Below the pieces are notes generated by a model. It did not search any database. It worked only from the letters and a program-made list of their open reading frames with translations, and was not told where the DNA came from. A DNA stretch of 11,163 bases from Actinomycetes bacterium (lineage in GTDB: Bacteria; Actinomycetota; Acidimicrobiia; Acidimicrobiales; RAAP-2): positions 1 to 11,163 of the forward strand of contig JAJYPU010000050.1 in assembly GCA_021795095.1 (NCBI GenBank). The letters run 5' to 3'. Below, one piece after another: positions 1-7,886 of the stretch. The position numbers were made by a program, and so were the translations under genes. Each line of letters opens with the position of its first letter. Position 1 is the stretch's first letter.

Positions 1-76
1 CGTACGTGGCGATTCCAATCGCCCCGAAGACGAGAGTCCGTAGTCTCAGCAGTGCCGATGCGCTGGGTTGATCCAC
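1..76 (-). CDS. Partial unknown protein, N-terminus only (runs off the window)
   Basis: I do not recognise this gene. A GTG at 76-74 follows a GAGGA-like ribosome binding site at about 6 bases' spacing. It opens a frame with no stop to the window edge, giving about 25 residues that begin M-D-Q-P-S-A-S-A. The segment from about residue 9 (LLRLRTLVFGAIGIATY) has a basic patch followed by a hydrophobic run, as at the start of a membrane protein. The frame is also open upstream, so a GTG at 109 is an alternative start. In Streptomyces and relatives the gene after the PBP2 gene is rodA, but this N-terminus does not look like a RodA start. The short reading, the uncertain start and the lack of any conserved motif keep confidence low. 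Confidence 0.4.
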   Translation of the reverse strand, partial: MDQPSASALLRLRTLVFGAIGIATY

Positions 77-199
77 GATGTCCTCGATACCTACTCGCGA
101 GGGGTACACCGTCACGAGTGTTGCGTTCTCACGCGCGCCGTACAACTTGCACAGCGACGCCCCACACGACCACGTTACACCGTTCGGCGCAAATTCCGA
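77..199. other. Spacer between mrdA and the partial gene
   Basis: These 123 bases follow the TAG stop of mrdA. I see no stem followed by a T-run that would be a convincing terminator. In the mrdA reading frame there is no second stop up to the window edge, so the region could hold an earlier start for the downstream gene. A TAACGT hexamer on the minus strand (about 172-177) resembles an actinobacterial -10 box, but it has no good -35 partner. Confidence 0.3.
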
Positions 200-2362
200 C
201 TATCCCTGCGCGCCCGTCGTCGGCTTGAGCGTGGTCGTAGTCGTGCCCGCGTGGGTCGCGGTCGTGGTCGTCGTCGAGGGCGGCAGGGTCAACTTCGGTG
301 TCATGGACACGGGCCGAATGGGGTGAGCGACCAGGTAGTTGAAGGCCTTGGCGACCACGGGGGCCGCGGCGTTGGCACCGTAGCCGCCCTCGCCGATCAC
401 GCAGACCACCACGTACTTGGGTCGGTTCACCGGCCCAAAGCCAACGAACAGCGAGTTCGGCTCCATGCCCGGCGCATTCGAAGCGGTTCCCGTCTTGCCC
501 GCCAGCGGGAAGGCGCTGAGCGAGAACGTGGCGTTCTGATGGAAGGGGTAGTAGCCCGTTCCCCGTGGATTGTTGATGACGCCGTAGAGCCCCTGGAGAA
601 TCGGCGCACGGATGGCCGGGGTCAGGTGAACGTGGCCCAGCACCCGCGGCGCGTACCGTCGGATCACCTTGCCCGAAGGGCTGAGGATCCCGGCCGCCAC
701 CTCTGGCGCGTACCGGGTTCCCCCATTGGCGAACGTCGCATAGGCGTCAGCCAGCGCGATCGGCGTGAGTGCGGTGGCGCCCTGTCCGAAGGCCATCTCG
801 ATGTTGTCACCCGTGTACCAGGCCACGTTGGGGAAGGCCTTCGGCGCCTGGGCGTGCAACTCCTTACGCACGGCCGGGGAGTCGACGCGTCCGGGCACCT
901 CGTTGGGCAGGTCGATGTTCGTGTACTGGTCGAGTCCGTACTGGTGGGCGACGTTTTGAATTGCCGTCTGACCGTACTTGCGCTGGTGGAGCCAGAAAAG
1001 GTAGCCAAGGTTGTAGAAGTAGTAGTCCGAGGACACCGTGAGGGCGAGCGGCAGATTCACCAGGCCGTTCCCGAACGTCTCGGCGTCGTGGAAGACGCAA
1101 CCGTGGCCCCCTTGCAGACAGCCCGGGACCACGTAGATCCCCGTGTCGTTCACCAAGGTGTTCGGTGAAAAGATCCCCGTCTGCATCTCAGCGGTCGCCG
1201 TGACGAGCTTGAACGTGCTGCCCGGCGTGTAGAGGCCCTGGATCGCGTAGTTATTGAACGCGCCGACCTTCATGAGACTGTTGAAGGTCGACTGGGAGAG
1301 CCCGTTCACGAAGGAGTTGAGGTTATAGGACGGGTAGCTCGACATCGCGAGCACCGCCCCCGTATTGGGGTCGAGCACGACCGCGGCACCGTTGACGGCT
1401 TGGGGGTAATGGTGCGACACGGGGTCGAAGGTCTTGCGGTCGACCAGGATCTGCTGGGCAAGGTACCCGTCTAAGGCGCGCTGGAGACCTTCGTCGATGT
1501 TGAGCACCACCGAGTCACCATTAGTCGGTGGCGTCGTCTTGGCCGTCGCCAAGATGTTGCCGAAGGCGTTGACCTCGAGGGTCTGGGTACCGTCGTGGCC
1601 GCGCAGATACTGCTCGTAGAAGGCTTCGATCCCGGACTTCCCGATCTGGGAATTGGTCTGATAACCCTGATTGGGATGGGCAGCGATCTCCCGGCCAGTG
1701 ATCGGACCCACGTAACCGAGGACCTGTGACCCGACGTTGCCCCCATTCGGGTATGAGCGCGTCGACACGTTCAAGATGGTCACGCCGGGGAACAGGCTCG
1801 GGTGCAGCTTGATGAATTCGACCACGGTCGCCGGTGCGTTCAGCATGATCGGTGCGGGTTGATACGGGTCGTACTGCGCGTTGTTGAGCGCCGCATTGAT
1901 CGATTTGATGCTGACCCCGGTCAGCGCGGACAGCGCACCCTTCACCGAGGGGTCGAGTGCCGCCTCGGCTCGCGAGAGTTGCACCTCGGTCGTCGTCGTG
2001 TTGGTCACCAACGGACGCCCGTACCGGTCCAGGATGAGCCCGCGCGCCGCGGGGATGGTGCTCACCCGCAATGAGTTGGCGTTGACCGTCGCGACCGCGA
2101 TCCGGTAGTCCAGGATCTGCAAGGTGAAGAGCCGATACACGAGCAGCACCAGCAGTAACGCGAAGAAGCCACCGATGATCCGCCAGCGACGCTCCGGTCG
2201 GGCCTCGATCTCGTCGGGCGACGCCACCAGGTCACGGATTCCCACCGATCGACGCACGTTGATCGACCGGCCCCGCCGATGGAACGGGTTCAACGACTCC
2301 CACGGGCGCCACAGCCTCGAGAACAGCGAACCGGTCGGTCGCTCACGCCATGATCGCTTCAT
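200..2362 (-). CDS. mrdA: Penicillin-binding protein 2, elongasome D,D-transpeptidase
   Basis: A class B penicillin-binding protein that cross-links peptidoglycan during cell elongation, working with a RodA-type glycan polymerase and the MreBCD complex. The 720-residue product has a basic cytoplasmic tail of about 60 residues, a membrane anchor at about 61-83, a PBP dimerisation region at about 100-280, and a transpeptidase domain at about 320-680. The three active-site motifs are all present: STFK with the nucleophile Ser382, SSD at 444-446 (in the place of SxN, a common PBP2 variant), and KTG at 623-625. A Cys/His cluster lies at 415-426. The C-terminus (about 691-720) is Thr/Pro-rich and low in complexity. 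The ATG at 2362-2360 shares one base with the mreD stop (TGATG), which implies coupled translation. The frame is open further upstream to 2572, but that stretch overlaps mreD and looks non-coding. Confidence 0.96.
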   Translation of the reverse strand: MKRSWRERPTGSLFSRLWRPWESLNPFHRRGRSINVRRSVGIRDLVASPDEIEARPERRWRIIGGFFALLLVLLVYRLFTLQILDYRIAVATVNANSLRVSTIPAARGLILDRYGRPLVTNTTTTEVQLSRAEAALDPSVKGALSALTGVSIKSINAALNNAQYDPYQPAPIMLNAPATVVEFIKLHPSLFPGVTILNVSTRSYPNGGNVGSQVLGYVGPITGREIAAHPNQGYQTNSQIGKSGIEAFYEQYLRGHDGTQTLEVNAFGNILATAKTTPPTNGDSVVLNIDEGLQRALDGYLAQQILVDRKTFDPVSHHYPQAVNGAAVVLDPNTGAVLAMSSYPSYNLNSFVNGLSQSTFNSLMKVGAFNNYAIQGLYTPGSTFKLVTATAEMQTGIFSPNTLVNDTGIYVVPGCLQGGHGCVFHDAETFGNGLVNLPLALTVSSDYYFYNLGYLFWLHQRKYGQTAIQNVAHQYGLDQYTNIDLPNEVPGRVDSPAVRKELHAQAPKAFPNVAWYTGDNIEMAFGQGATALTPIALADAYATFANGGTRYAPEVAAGILSPSGKVIRRYAPRVLGHVHLTPAIRAPILQGLYGVINNPRGTGYYPFHQNATFSLSAFPLAGKTGTASNAPGMEPNSLFVGFGPVNRPKYVVVCVIGEGGYGANAAAPVVAKAFNYLVAHPIRPVSMTPKLTLPPSTTTTTATHAGTTTTTLKPTTGAQG
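230..274 (-). repeat. Low-complexity Thr-codon tract in the mrdA 3' end
   Basis: Two runs of five Thr codons (ACG/ACC/ACT mixed), separated by Ala-Thr-His-Ala-Gly, encode PBP2 residues 697-711. On the plus strand it reads as repeated gtcgtg-like triplets. The protein segment lies outside the membrane, after the transpeptidase domain, and is probably a disordered tail. Mixed Thr codons argue against very recent slippage. Confidence 0.7.
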
Positions 2363-2871
2363 CAACGTGACCGTCCATCGATTCGAGCGATCGCTCGCGC
2401 CAGGCGGGCACTCGGCCGCGCGAGGAGGAAGAACGCAATCGCGTTCACCTCCATACTCGCAAGCAGGCTGCCTCGCCACAGTCCGAAGTTCAGTTCGCCG
2501 TAGCCGAGGGCCACGTAGTACGCCGGCGCGAGCAGACCGGCCACGCCGCCGAGTACGGGCGTCACCCACCACGCTGCGGAGTCGAGGTCACCAACGCCCT
2601 CGCGTCCGAGCCTCGACGCGAGGTAAGCGAGGGTGACCGCGACCACGATCGTGAGGCCGAACGGCGCCGCACTGTGAGTGTCAAAGAAGAGTCCCGACAT
2701 CACGGCGCCCCAGATCGCCAGACTGGTCGCGCCCGTCAGACCGATCGTGAACGGCCACAACCACACCAGCATGACCACGACGCCGTCGAAGCGCAGCGCC
2801 GAGAAGACCGCGAGTTGCAGTCCGACGACGGTCAACGTGACGAGGGCGACCGGCAGGAGTGCGCGATTCAC
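2362..2871 (-). CDS. mreD: Rod shape-determining membrane protein MreD
   Basis: An integral membrane protein of the elongasome that links MreC to the PBP2/RodA synthase. From the GTG at 2871 it is 169 residues, normal for MreD, with about five to six hydrophobic segments covering nearly the whole chain (roughly residues 5-25, 29-65, 70-87, 100-122 and 134-150) and a basic C-terminal tail. The fold and neighbours make the call, since MreD has little motif conservation. I chose the GTG at 2871 over an ATG at 2886 because it overlaps the mreC stop as GTGA and has GGGAG (2880-2884) at 8 bases' spacing. The ATG has no visible ribosome binding site and would overlap mreC by 19 bases. Its own TGA overlaps the mrdA ATG. 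Confidence 0.9.
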   Translation of the reverse strand: MNRALLPVALVTLTVVGLQLAVFSALRFDGVVVMLVWLWPFTIGLTGATSLAIWGAVMSGLFFDTHSAAPFGLTIVVAVTLAYLASRLGREGVGDLDSAAWWVTPVLGGVAGLLAPAYYVALGYGELNFGLWRGSLLASMEVNAIAFFLLARPSARLARAIARIDGRSR

Positions 2872-3686
2872 GAAGTGGGCTCCCATTGCACGACGTCGAC
2901 GTAGAAGAGGTGTCGAAGATCCGCGGTGGGGGTGACCGTCACGTTGTAGGTCGTCGCACCGGGGGTGAGCTTGACCGTGGCCACCCGAGCGACGGGAAGT
3001 CCCGGCGGATAGAGGCCGCCGCTCAGTCCGTCGGTGGTCAAGATGGTGCCTGTCGAGAGCGCCGTCTTGAGATCGACCGCCGTCGCCGAGAGCCCGTTGT
3101 TCACGCCTCCCCCACTGATCACGATCGATTGGTGTCCGTTGCCGAAGGTGACGCCGACCGACGACGCGACGTCCGTGATCAATCGAACCGTGGCACCGCG
3201 AGGCGTCGTCGAGATCACTGATCCGACGAGACCACCGTTGGCGACGACGGGCATGCCGGCGAGGATCCCGCTGTCGCGACCCTTAGAGATGTCAAAGGTC
3301 GCCGCGAAGTTCGTCGGTGAGATGCTGATGACCTGTGCGGCCACCGTCGGCAGCGAACCAATGAACGGGACGTGGAGCTGGACCGTGAGCTGTTCCAGCT
3401 GGCGTTGCAGCGCCCAGGTCTCGTCGGCGCGCAGTTGCGCGCGACCGAGTTCGTAGCGCAGACGTTCATTCTGTGCGACCACGTCGCTGTAGTTGATTGC
3501 GCCGGCGAACACGTGACCGATCGGTCGAGCGACGACGTCAATGGTCCAACTGAACGGCGTGATCACGAGGTTCGCCACGCTACGTAGTCCCGAGATGACT
3601 CCGACGGTCATGTACAACAGTGTGACCACGATCAGCGTGCTCACCCCGAGGGTCCACGCCCGTCTCCTTGAACGATCGGTGACCAC
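2868..3686 (-). CDS. mreC: Rod shape-determining protein MreC
   Basis: A single-pass membrane protein whose large extracytoplasmic part activates PBP2 and holds the elongasome together. The 272-residue product has a short basic N-terminus (TDRSRRR), one membrane helix at about 13-34, a coiled-coil segment at about 68-103 (NERLRYELGRAQL and following), then the two-barrel MreC domain at about 110-268. Family-like stretches include the GRDSGILAGMPVVANGGLVG region at 136-155 and the Gly/Pro-rich GGLYPPGLPVARV at 223-235. It starts with GTG three bases after the mreB stop and has no clear ribosome binding site, so translation probably depends on ribosomes finishing mreB. Its stop overlaps the mreD GTG. 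Confidence 0.95.
   Translation of the reverse strand: MVTDRSRRRAWTLGVSTLIVVTLLYMTVGVISGLRSVANLVITPFSWTIDVVARPIGHVFAGAINYSDVVAQNERLRYELGRAQLRADETWALQRQLEQLTVQLHVPFIGSLPTVAAQVISISPTNFAATFDISKGRDSGILAGMPVVANGGLVGSVISTTPRGATVRLITDVASSVGVTFGNGHQSIVISGGGVNNGLSATAVDLKTALSTGTILTTDGLSGGLYPPGLPVARVATVKLTPGATTYNVTVTPTADLRHLFYVDVVQWEPTS
2880..2884 (-). promoter_or_regulatory. Ribosome binding site of mreD (decides the start)
   Basis: GGGAG on the minus strand, inside the 3' end of mreC, sits 8 bases before the GTG at 2871. It supports the GTG with a 4-base stop/start overlap over the in-frame ATG at 2886, which itself overlaps this site. Confidence 0.65.
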
Positions 3687-3689
3687 GCG

Positions 3690-4721
3690 TTAACGCGACG
3701 GGCTGGACTTCAACATGCGAGAGAACGTCTCGAGCTCTTCGAGACACATCCCACTGCCGAGGGCCACGCAGTTCAACGGGTCATTGGCCACGATGATCGG
3801 CATATTGGTCTCGACTTCGAGACGCTGGGCGATCCCGTTCAAGAGGGCCCCGCCGCCGGTCAGTACGATACCCTGTTCCATCAGGTCAGACGCGAGTTCC
3901 GGTGGCGTGCGGTCGAGGGTCACCTTCACGGCGTCCACGATGGCCTGCACCGGTTCCTCGATAGCTTGGCGGATCTGCTCGGTCGAGATGACAACGGTCT
4001 TCGGCAGACCGGTGACGAGGTCACGACCGCGGATCTCCGCGCGCAACTCCTTCTCGAGCGGGTACGCCGACCCCAGCTGAATCTTGATCTCCTCAGCGGT
4101 GCGCTCACCGAGCGCTAGTTGGAACTCCTTCTTCACGAATGCGACCAGCGCCTCGTCAAGCTCGTCACCACCAACACGGATCGACTGGCTCGTGACAATA
4201 CCGCCGAGTGAGATAACCGCTACCTCAGTCGTACCGCCGCCGATGTCAACCACCATGTTGCCGCTCGGCTCGTGAATCGGCAGACCGGCACCGATTGCCG
4301 CGGCCATCGGCTCTTCGATGATGTACGCCTTGCGAGCTCCCGCGAACTCCGCGGCTTCGATGACCGCGCGCTGTTCTACCCCGGTGATGCCCGATGGCAC
4401 GCAAATCACCATGCGCGGTTTCGCGAAGCGACGTTGGTGCACCCGGTGGATGAAGTACCGGAGCATCTTCTCGCAGATCTCGAAGTCAGCGATGACGCCG
4501 TCCTTCAATGGCCGGATCGCCTGGATGTTGCTTGGCGTTCGACCTATCATCCGCTTGGCTTCGGCGCCAACGGCCAGCGGTTTGCCGTCCTTCACGTCGA
4601 TCGCGACCACGGACGGCTCGTTCAGAATGATCCCGCGACCGCGCACGTAGACCAGGGTGTTGGCGGTACCCAAGTCCACCGCCATATCACGGCCCAGGAG
4701 CGAAAAACGACTGTCAACCAT
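3690..4721 (-). CDS. mreB: Actin-like cell-shape protein MreB
   Basis: A bacterial actin that forms ATP-dependent membrane-bound filaments and positions the lateral wall synthesis machinery. The 343 residues match the family length. Visible nucleotide-binding parts are phosphate loop 1 ([10 protein letters not shown], 16-25), the EEPMAA segment at 136-141 with the expected catalytic Glu, phosphate loop 2 (DIGGGTTE, 159-166) and the adenosine-side glycines ([10 protein letters not shown], 287-296). ATG at 4721-4719 is preceded by AAAGGG at 5 bases' spacing. It heads the mreB-mreC-mreD-mrdA run, behind a 79-base gap after ndk, so it may have its own promoter. In that gap a 5-bp stem with a 3-base loop (minus-strand TGGTC-GGA-GACCA) lies just after ndk and is followed by only a weak T-rich stretch, so I do not call it a terminator. 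Confidence 0.97.
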   Translation of the reverse strand: MVDSRFSLLGRDMAVDLGTANTLVYVRGRGIILNEPSVVAIDVKDGKPLAVGAEAKRMIGRTPSNIQAIRPLKDGVIADFEICEKMLRYFIHRVHQRRFAKPRMVICVPSGITGVEQRAVIEAAEFAGARKAYIIEEPMAAAIGAGLPIHEPSGNMVVDIGGGTTEVAVISLGGIVTSQSIRVGGDELDEALVAFVKKEFQLALGERTAEEIKIQLGSAYPLEKELRAEIRGRDLVTGLPKTVVISTEQIRQAIEEPVQAIVDAVKVTLDRTPPELASDLMEQGIVLTGGGALLNGIAQRLEVETNMPIIVANDPLNCVALGSGMCLEELETFSRMLKSSPSR

Positions 4722-4726
4722 AGAAA

Positions 4727-4732
4727 CCCTTT
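4727..4732 (-). promoter_or_regulatory. Ribosome binding site of mreB
   Basis: AAAGGG on the minus strand, five bases before the mreB ATG. It confirms the start. Confidence 0.55.
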
Positions 4733-4800
4733 ATCGAGGCCGCCGACGCTTCCTCACGCTGTAAGGCTAGGGCAAGAACGTGGTCTCCGACCAACCGTCT

Positions 4801-5214
4801 CTAGGAAACCAGTTGAGGGAAGAAAATAGCGATCTCACGCCGGGCAGATTCGGCCGAGTCCGAGCCGTGGATCAGGTTGTGCGCCATGACTGTGGCCAGG
4901 TCGCCACGTATGGTCCCCGGCGCCGATTCAAGGGGATTCGTCGTACCCATCATCGTGCGAACCACCTGCCAGGTGTCCGGTGGCCCCTCCACAACGACCA
5001 CCATCACCGGCCCACTCGTGATGAACCGCACCAGATTCTCGTAGTAATCGCGCCCCACGTGTTCGGCGTAGTGCTGCTCCGCGGTGTCAACATCCAGGGT
5101 GCGCAACTCGGCGGCGACGAACCGTAAACCTTTTCGCTCGAGTCGCCCGAGGATCTCGCCCACGAGCCCCCGTTCGACCCCGTCGGGCTTGATAATCACC
5201 AGCGTTTGACTCAC
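4801..5214 (-). CDS. ndk: Nucleoside diphosphate kinase
   Basis: Transfers the gamma phosphate of ATP to nucleoside diphosphates through a phosphohistidine intermediate and so balances NTP and dNTP pools. The product from the GTG at 5214 has 137 residues, typical for bacterial NDK, and opens with SQTLVIIKPDGVERGL, which matches the family's usual TLVIIKPD start. The active-site signature NLIHGSDS at 113-120 carries the phosphorylated His116. The frame is open eight codons further to a TTG at 5238 that overlaps the folC stop as TTGA. That longer form (145 residues) cannot be excluded, because neither start has a clear ribosome binding site, but the extra residues fall outside the conserved N-terminus. 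It lies 20 bases after folC and is probably cotranscribed with it. Confidence 0.95.
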   Translation of the reverse strand: MSQTLVIIKPDGVERGLVGEILGRLERKGLRFVAAELRTLDVDTAEQHYAEHVGRDYYENLVRFITSGPVMVVVVEGPPDTWQVVRTMMGTTNPLESAPGTIRGDLATVMAHNLIHGSDSAESARREIAIFFPQLVS

Positions 5215-5234
5215 AGCGTTCAAATCTAACAGTC

Positions 5235-6563
5235 TCAACGTAGATGCCGAGAGGGCAGGTGGAGTACCTCTCCGCGAACTTCGGCGATGACGTACAAGCT
5301 GCCCGTCACCACGATCAAGTCCTCGTCGGTCGAACGTTCACGGGCGTGCGCCAGCGCCGAGACGCTTGACCCGTGCTCTAACGCGACACCCCCGTGTCGG
5401 CGAACTGCCGCCGCCACCGTGGCCGCGTCGACCGCGCGCGGCGACTGCGGCGCACAGCAGTGGAACTCGGTGAATCCCGCCGCCACCAATGGCGCGACCA
5501 TGTCGTCGATATTGCGACCGGTCAACATGCCGAACACGCAACGCCGTTCACCGTCGACGTGGAATGCACCGTCGATGGTCGCGACGAGCGCGGCGATGCC
5601 CGCGGGATTGTGTGCGCCATCGATCACCACCATCGGTCGATGGGCGATCACCTCCAATCGTCCGGGCATGCGCACCGCCGACAACGTCGCACGCACGACC
5701 CCGTCACCGAGTGCCCGCCCGAGGAACGCCTCGGCCGCGACGATCGCCGTCGTCGCATTAATCCCCTGATGAATACCGTGAAGTGACACCACGATCTCGT
5801 CGTAGTGCGCGTACGGCGTACGCAGCGAAAGCAGGCGTCCGCCGAGCGCCAGATCGTTCCGTTCAAGATCGAAGCCATCACCGAGGAACCACGGCGTCGC
5901 GCCGAGTTCGTCCACACGCCGCTGGGCGATCTCCACCACGATCGCGTTGGTCGTCGCGACGATGGCTACGGCGTCGGGGCGGAAGATGCCGACCTTGTCC
6001 CTCGCGATGTCGCCGATGGTCGGACCGAGCACCGCCGTGTGGTCGAGGTCGACGTTCGTGAGAACGGTGACGTCTCCGTCGATGACGTTGGTCGAATCCC
6101 ACGTCCCGCCGAGTCCCACTTCGATCACGGCGACGTCCACGCCCTCGTCAGAGAAGTGCAACAAGGCGGCCACCGTGAGCAGTTCGAAGCGCGTCAGCGC
6201 GATCCCCGAAACCGACTCGACGTCGGCGAGTCGCCCGATGAGGTCGCTGAACACCTCATCGTCGATGGCTTCACCGTTGACCGCGATTCGCTCGTTCACC
6301 GCGTGAAGGTCAGGGCTGGTGAAGGTTCCTACGCGCAGTCCCGTCGCTCGCAGCAGTTCACTCGTCATCGTCGTCGTCGAGCCCTTGCCGTTGGTGCCGG
6401 TGATGTGGATCGACGGGTAGTCGTGGTGAGGGTCGGCCAACAGCGCCAGCGTCTCGACGATGGGCTGCAGCGTGGGCGGCGACTGCCGGTTCGGCGACAC
6501 TCGTTCGAAGTCGACGTGGGACTCGAGCCAGCCCAACGCCTGGGCGTATGTTTCAAATCGCAC
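5235..6563 (-). CDS. folC: Dihydrofolate synthase / folylpolyglutamate synthase
   Basis: An ATP-dependent Mur-ligase-type enzyme that adds glutamate to dihydropteroate and/or lengthens the folate glutamate tail. The 442 residues carry the ATP P-loop ITGTNGKGS (54-62), the EVGLGG-WDSTN segment (148-159), LDHTAVLG (173-180), DIARDKVGIF (185-194) where Lys190 is the likely carbamylated lysine of Mur ligases, DGAHNP (315-320) and TGSLY (420-424). Most homologues I recall have Arg after EVGLGG, whereas here it is Thr. Whether both activities are present cannot be read from sequence. GTG at 6563 is three bases after the clpX TAG and lacks a strong ribosome binding site. In Streptomyces valS usually sits between clpX and folC, but it is absent here. 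Confidence 0.95.
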   Translation of the reverse strand: MRFETYAQALGWLESHVDFERVSPNRQSPPTLQPIVETLALLADPHHDYPSIHITGTNGKGSTTTMTSELLRATGLRVGTFTSPDLHAVNERIAVNGEAIDDEVFSDLIGRLADVESVSGIALTRFELLTVAALLHFSDEGVDVAVIEVGLGGTWDSTNVIDGDVTVLTNVDLDHTAVLGPTIGDIARDKVGIFRPDAVAIVATTNAIVVEIAQRRVDELGATPWFLGDGFDLERNDLALGGRLLSLRTPYAHYDEIVVSLHGIHQGINATTAIVAAEAFLGRALGDGVVRATLSAVRMPGRLEVIAHRPMVVIDGAHNPAGIAALVATIDGAFHVDGERRCVFGMLTGRNIDDMVAPLVAAGFTEFHCCAPQSPRAVDAATVAAAVRRHGGVALEHGSSVSALAHARERSTDEDLIVVTGSLYVIAEVRGEVLHLPSRHLR

Positions 6564-6566
6564 GGT

Positions 6567-7823
6567 CTAACTCGCGCGACGAGAACGCGTCGCCTTCCGT
6601 AGTTCGTAGAGCGGTGGTACGTGCTCGCGCACCGATTCCGCGGTCACCACGCAACGCACGACGTCGGTGCGACCGGGCACGTCGTACATGGTCTCGAGCA
6701 GCACACTCTCGAGGATCGAACGCAGACCACGGGCCCCCGTTCCGCGTTCTAGGGCCAGGTCGGCGATCGCGGCGAGCGCGTCGGTCTCAATCACCAGCTC
6801 AACGCCATCCATGGCGAGGACCTGACGGAACTGCTTGACCAGTGAGTTCTTTGGCTCGGTCAGGACGTCGATCAGCATCGAACGGTCGAGTTGCTGAACC
6901 GCCCCCACGATGGGGAGCCGACCGATGAATTCGGGAATGAGTCCGAACTTCATCAGGTCCTCGGGTAGGGCGTAGCGGAAGAGCTCAATGTCACCGGACC
7001 GCTTCGCTTCGATCGGCGAATTGAACCCGATCGACTTCTTGCCGAGCCGCCGCTCGATGATCGACTCAAGGCCCGAGAACGCACCGCCGCAGATGAACAG
7101 GATGTTGGACGTGTCGATCGTGATGAACTCTTGGTGCGGGTGTTTGCGACCGCCCTGGGGTGGCACGCTCGCGACCGTCCCCTCGAGGATTTTCAAGAGT
7201 GCCTGCTGGACACCTTCGCCCGAGACGTCGCGCGTGATCGACGGGTTCTCCGACTTGCGGGCGATCTTGTCGATCTCGTCGATGTAGATGATCCCGCGTT
7301 CGGCGCGCTTCACGTCGAAGTCAGCAGCCGACAGCAGCTTCAAGAGAATGTTCTCAACGTCCTCGCCCACGTAACCGGCTTCGGTGAGTGCGGTCGCGTC
7401 AGCGATGGCAAAGGGGACGTTCAGCATCCGAGCCAAGGTTTGCGCGAGGAACGTCTTGCCACAACCAGTCGGCCCTAGCAGGAGCACGTTTGACTTGGCA
7501 ACCTCGACGTCGTCGTCGTGGAGCGGACCCGTCTGGATCCGCTTGTAGTGGTTGTAGACCGCCACCGAGAGAATCTTCTTCGCCTCGACTTGGCCAATGA
7601 CGAATTCGTCGAGGAATGATGAGATCTCTCGCGGCGTGGGAAGCTCGTCGAGGACGAACTCGGGACGATCGCCGAACTCGTCGGCGATGATGTCATTGCA
7701 GAGGTCAATGCACTCGTCGCAGATGTAGACGCTCGGACCAGCGATCAACTTCTTGACTTGCTTTTGACCCTTCGCGCAGAAACTGCACTTAATAAGGTCG
7801 CTGCCTTCGCCAAACTTTGCCAC
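6567..7823 (-). CDS. clpX: ClpX, AAA+ unfoldase of the ClpXP protease
   Basis: A hexameric ATPase that unfolds tagged proteins and feeds them into ClpP. The 418 residues show the N-terminal zinc-binding domain with Cys13, Cys16, Cys35 and Cys38; Walker A GPTGCGKT (117-124); the GYVGED pore loop (150-155); Walker B IIYIDEID (178-185); the RKH pore loop (226-228); the IGF tripeptide that docks on ClpP (265-267); and sensor 2 GARGLR (363-368). All parts needed for ClpXP are intact. I place the start at GTG 7823 because GGAGG lies 6 bases before it. A GTG two codons upstream (7829) would touch that site directly. The product then begins [16 protein letters not shown], as in actinobacterial ClpX. 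The gene follows clpP by 63 bases. Confidence 0.97.
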   Translation of the reverse strand: MAKFGEGSDLIKCSFCAKGQKQVKKLIAGPSVYICDECIDLCNDIIADEFGDRPEFVLDELPTPREISSFLDEFVIGQVEAKKILSVAVYNHYKRIQTGPLHDDDVEVAKSNVLLLGPTGCGKTFLAQTLARMLNVPFAIADATALTEAGYVGEDVENILLKLLSAADFDVKRAERGIIYIDEIDKIARKSENPSITRDVSGEGVQQALLKILEGTVASVPPQGGRKHPHQEFITIDTSNILFICGGAFSGLESIIERRLGKKSIGFNSPIEAKRSGDIELFRYALPEDLMKFGLIPEFIGRLPIVGAVQQLDRSMLIDVLTEPKNSLVKQFRQVLAMDGVELVIETDALAAIADLALERGTGARGLRSILESVLLETMYDVPGRTDVVRCVVTAESVREHVPPLYELRKATRSRRAS

Positions 7824-7829
7824 AAGCAC

Positions 7830-7834
7830 CCTCC
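7830..7834 (-). promoter_or_regulatory. Ribosome binding site of clpX (decides the start)
   Basis: GGAGG on the minus strand ends 6 bases before the GTG at 7823 but directly abuts the upstream in-frame GTG at 7829. It therefore supports the shorter product. Confidence 0.7.
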
Positions 7835-7853
7835 GACACGACCTGACCCATTC

Positions 7854-7859
7854 ATCCTA
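7854..7859 (-). promoter_or_regulatory. Possible -10 box for clpX
   Basis: TAGGAT on the minus strand in the 63-base clpP/clpX gap fits the TAnnAT form of actinobacterial -10 boxes and would give a leader of roughly 25 bases. The segment about 17 bases upstream (around GAGTTT) is a poor -35. Chance occurrence is quite possible. Confidence 0.25.
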
Positions 7860-7886
7860 GGTTGCGCGGTCGCTAAAACTCGGTAC

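Noticed and set aside
68..1168. Long plus-strand open frame (366 codons) opposite mrdA
   Set aside because: It lies wholly antisense to the PBP2 transpeptidase domain, its product is rich in Arg, Val and Gly with no motif, and such frames are expected opposite GC-rich genes.
2363..2572. Upstream extension of the mrdA frame by 70 codons
   Set aside because: It overlaps the mreD coding region, is Arg-rich and motif-free, and the ATG at 2362 sits in a TGATG overlap typical of coupled genes.
4776..4800. Small stem TGGTC-GGA-GACCA just after ndk as a terminator
   Set aside because: Only five base pairs, and the following sequence is not a real T-run. Too weak to call.
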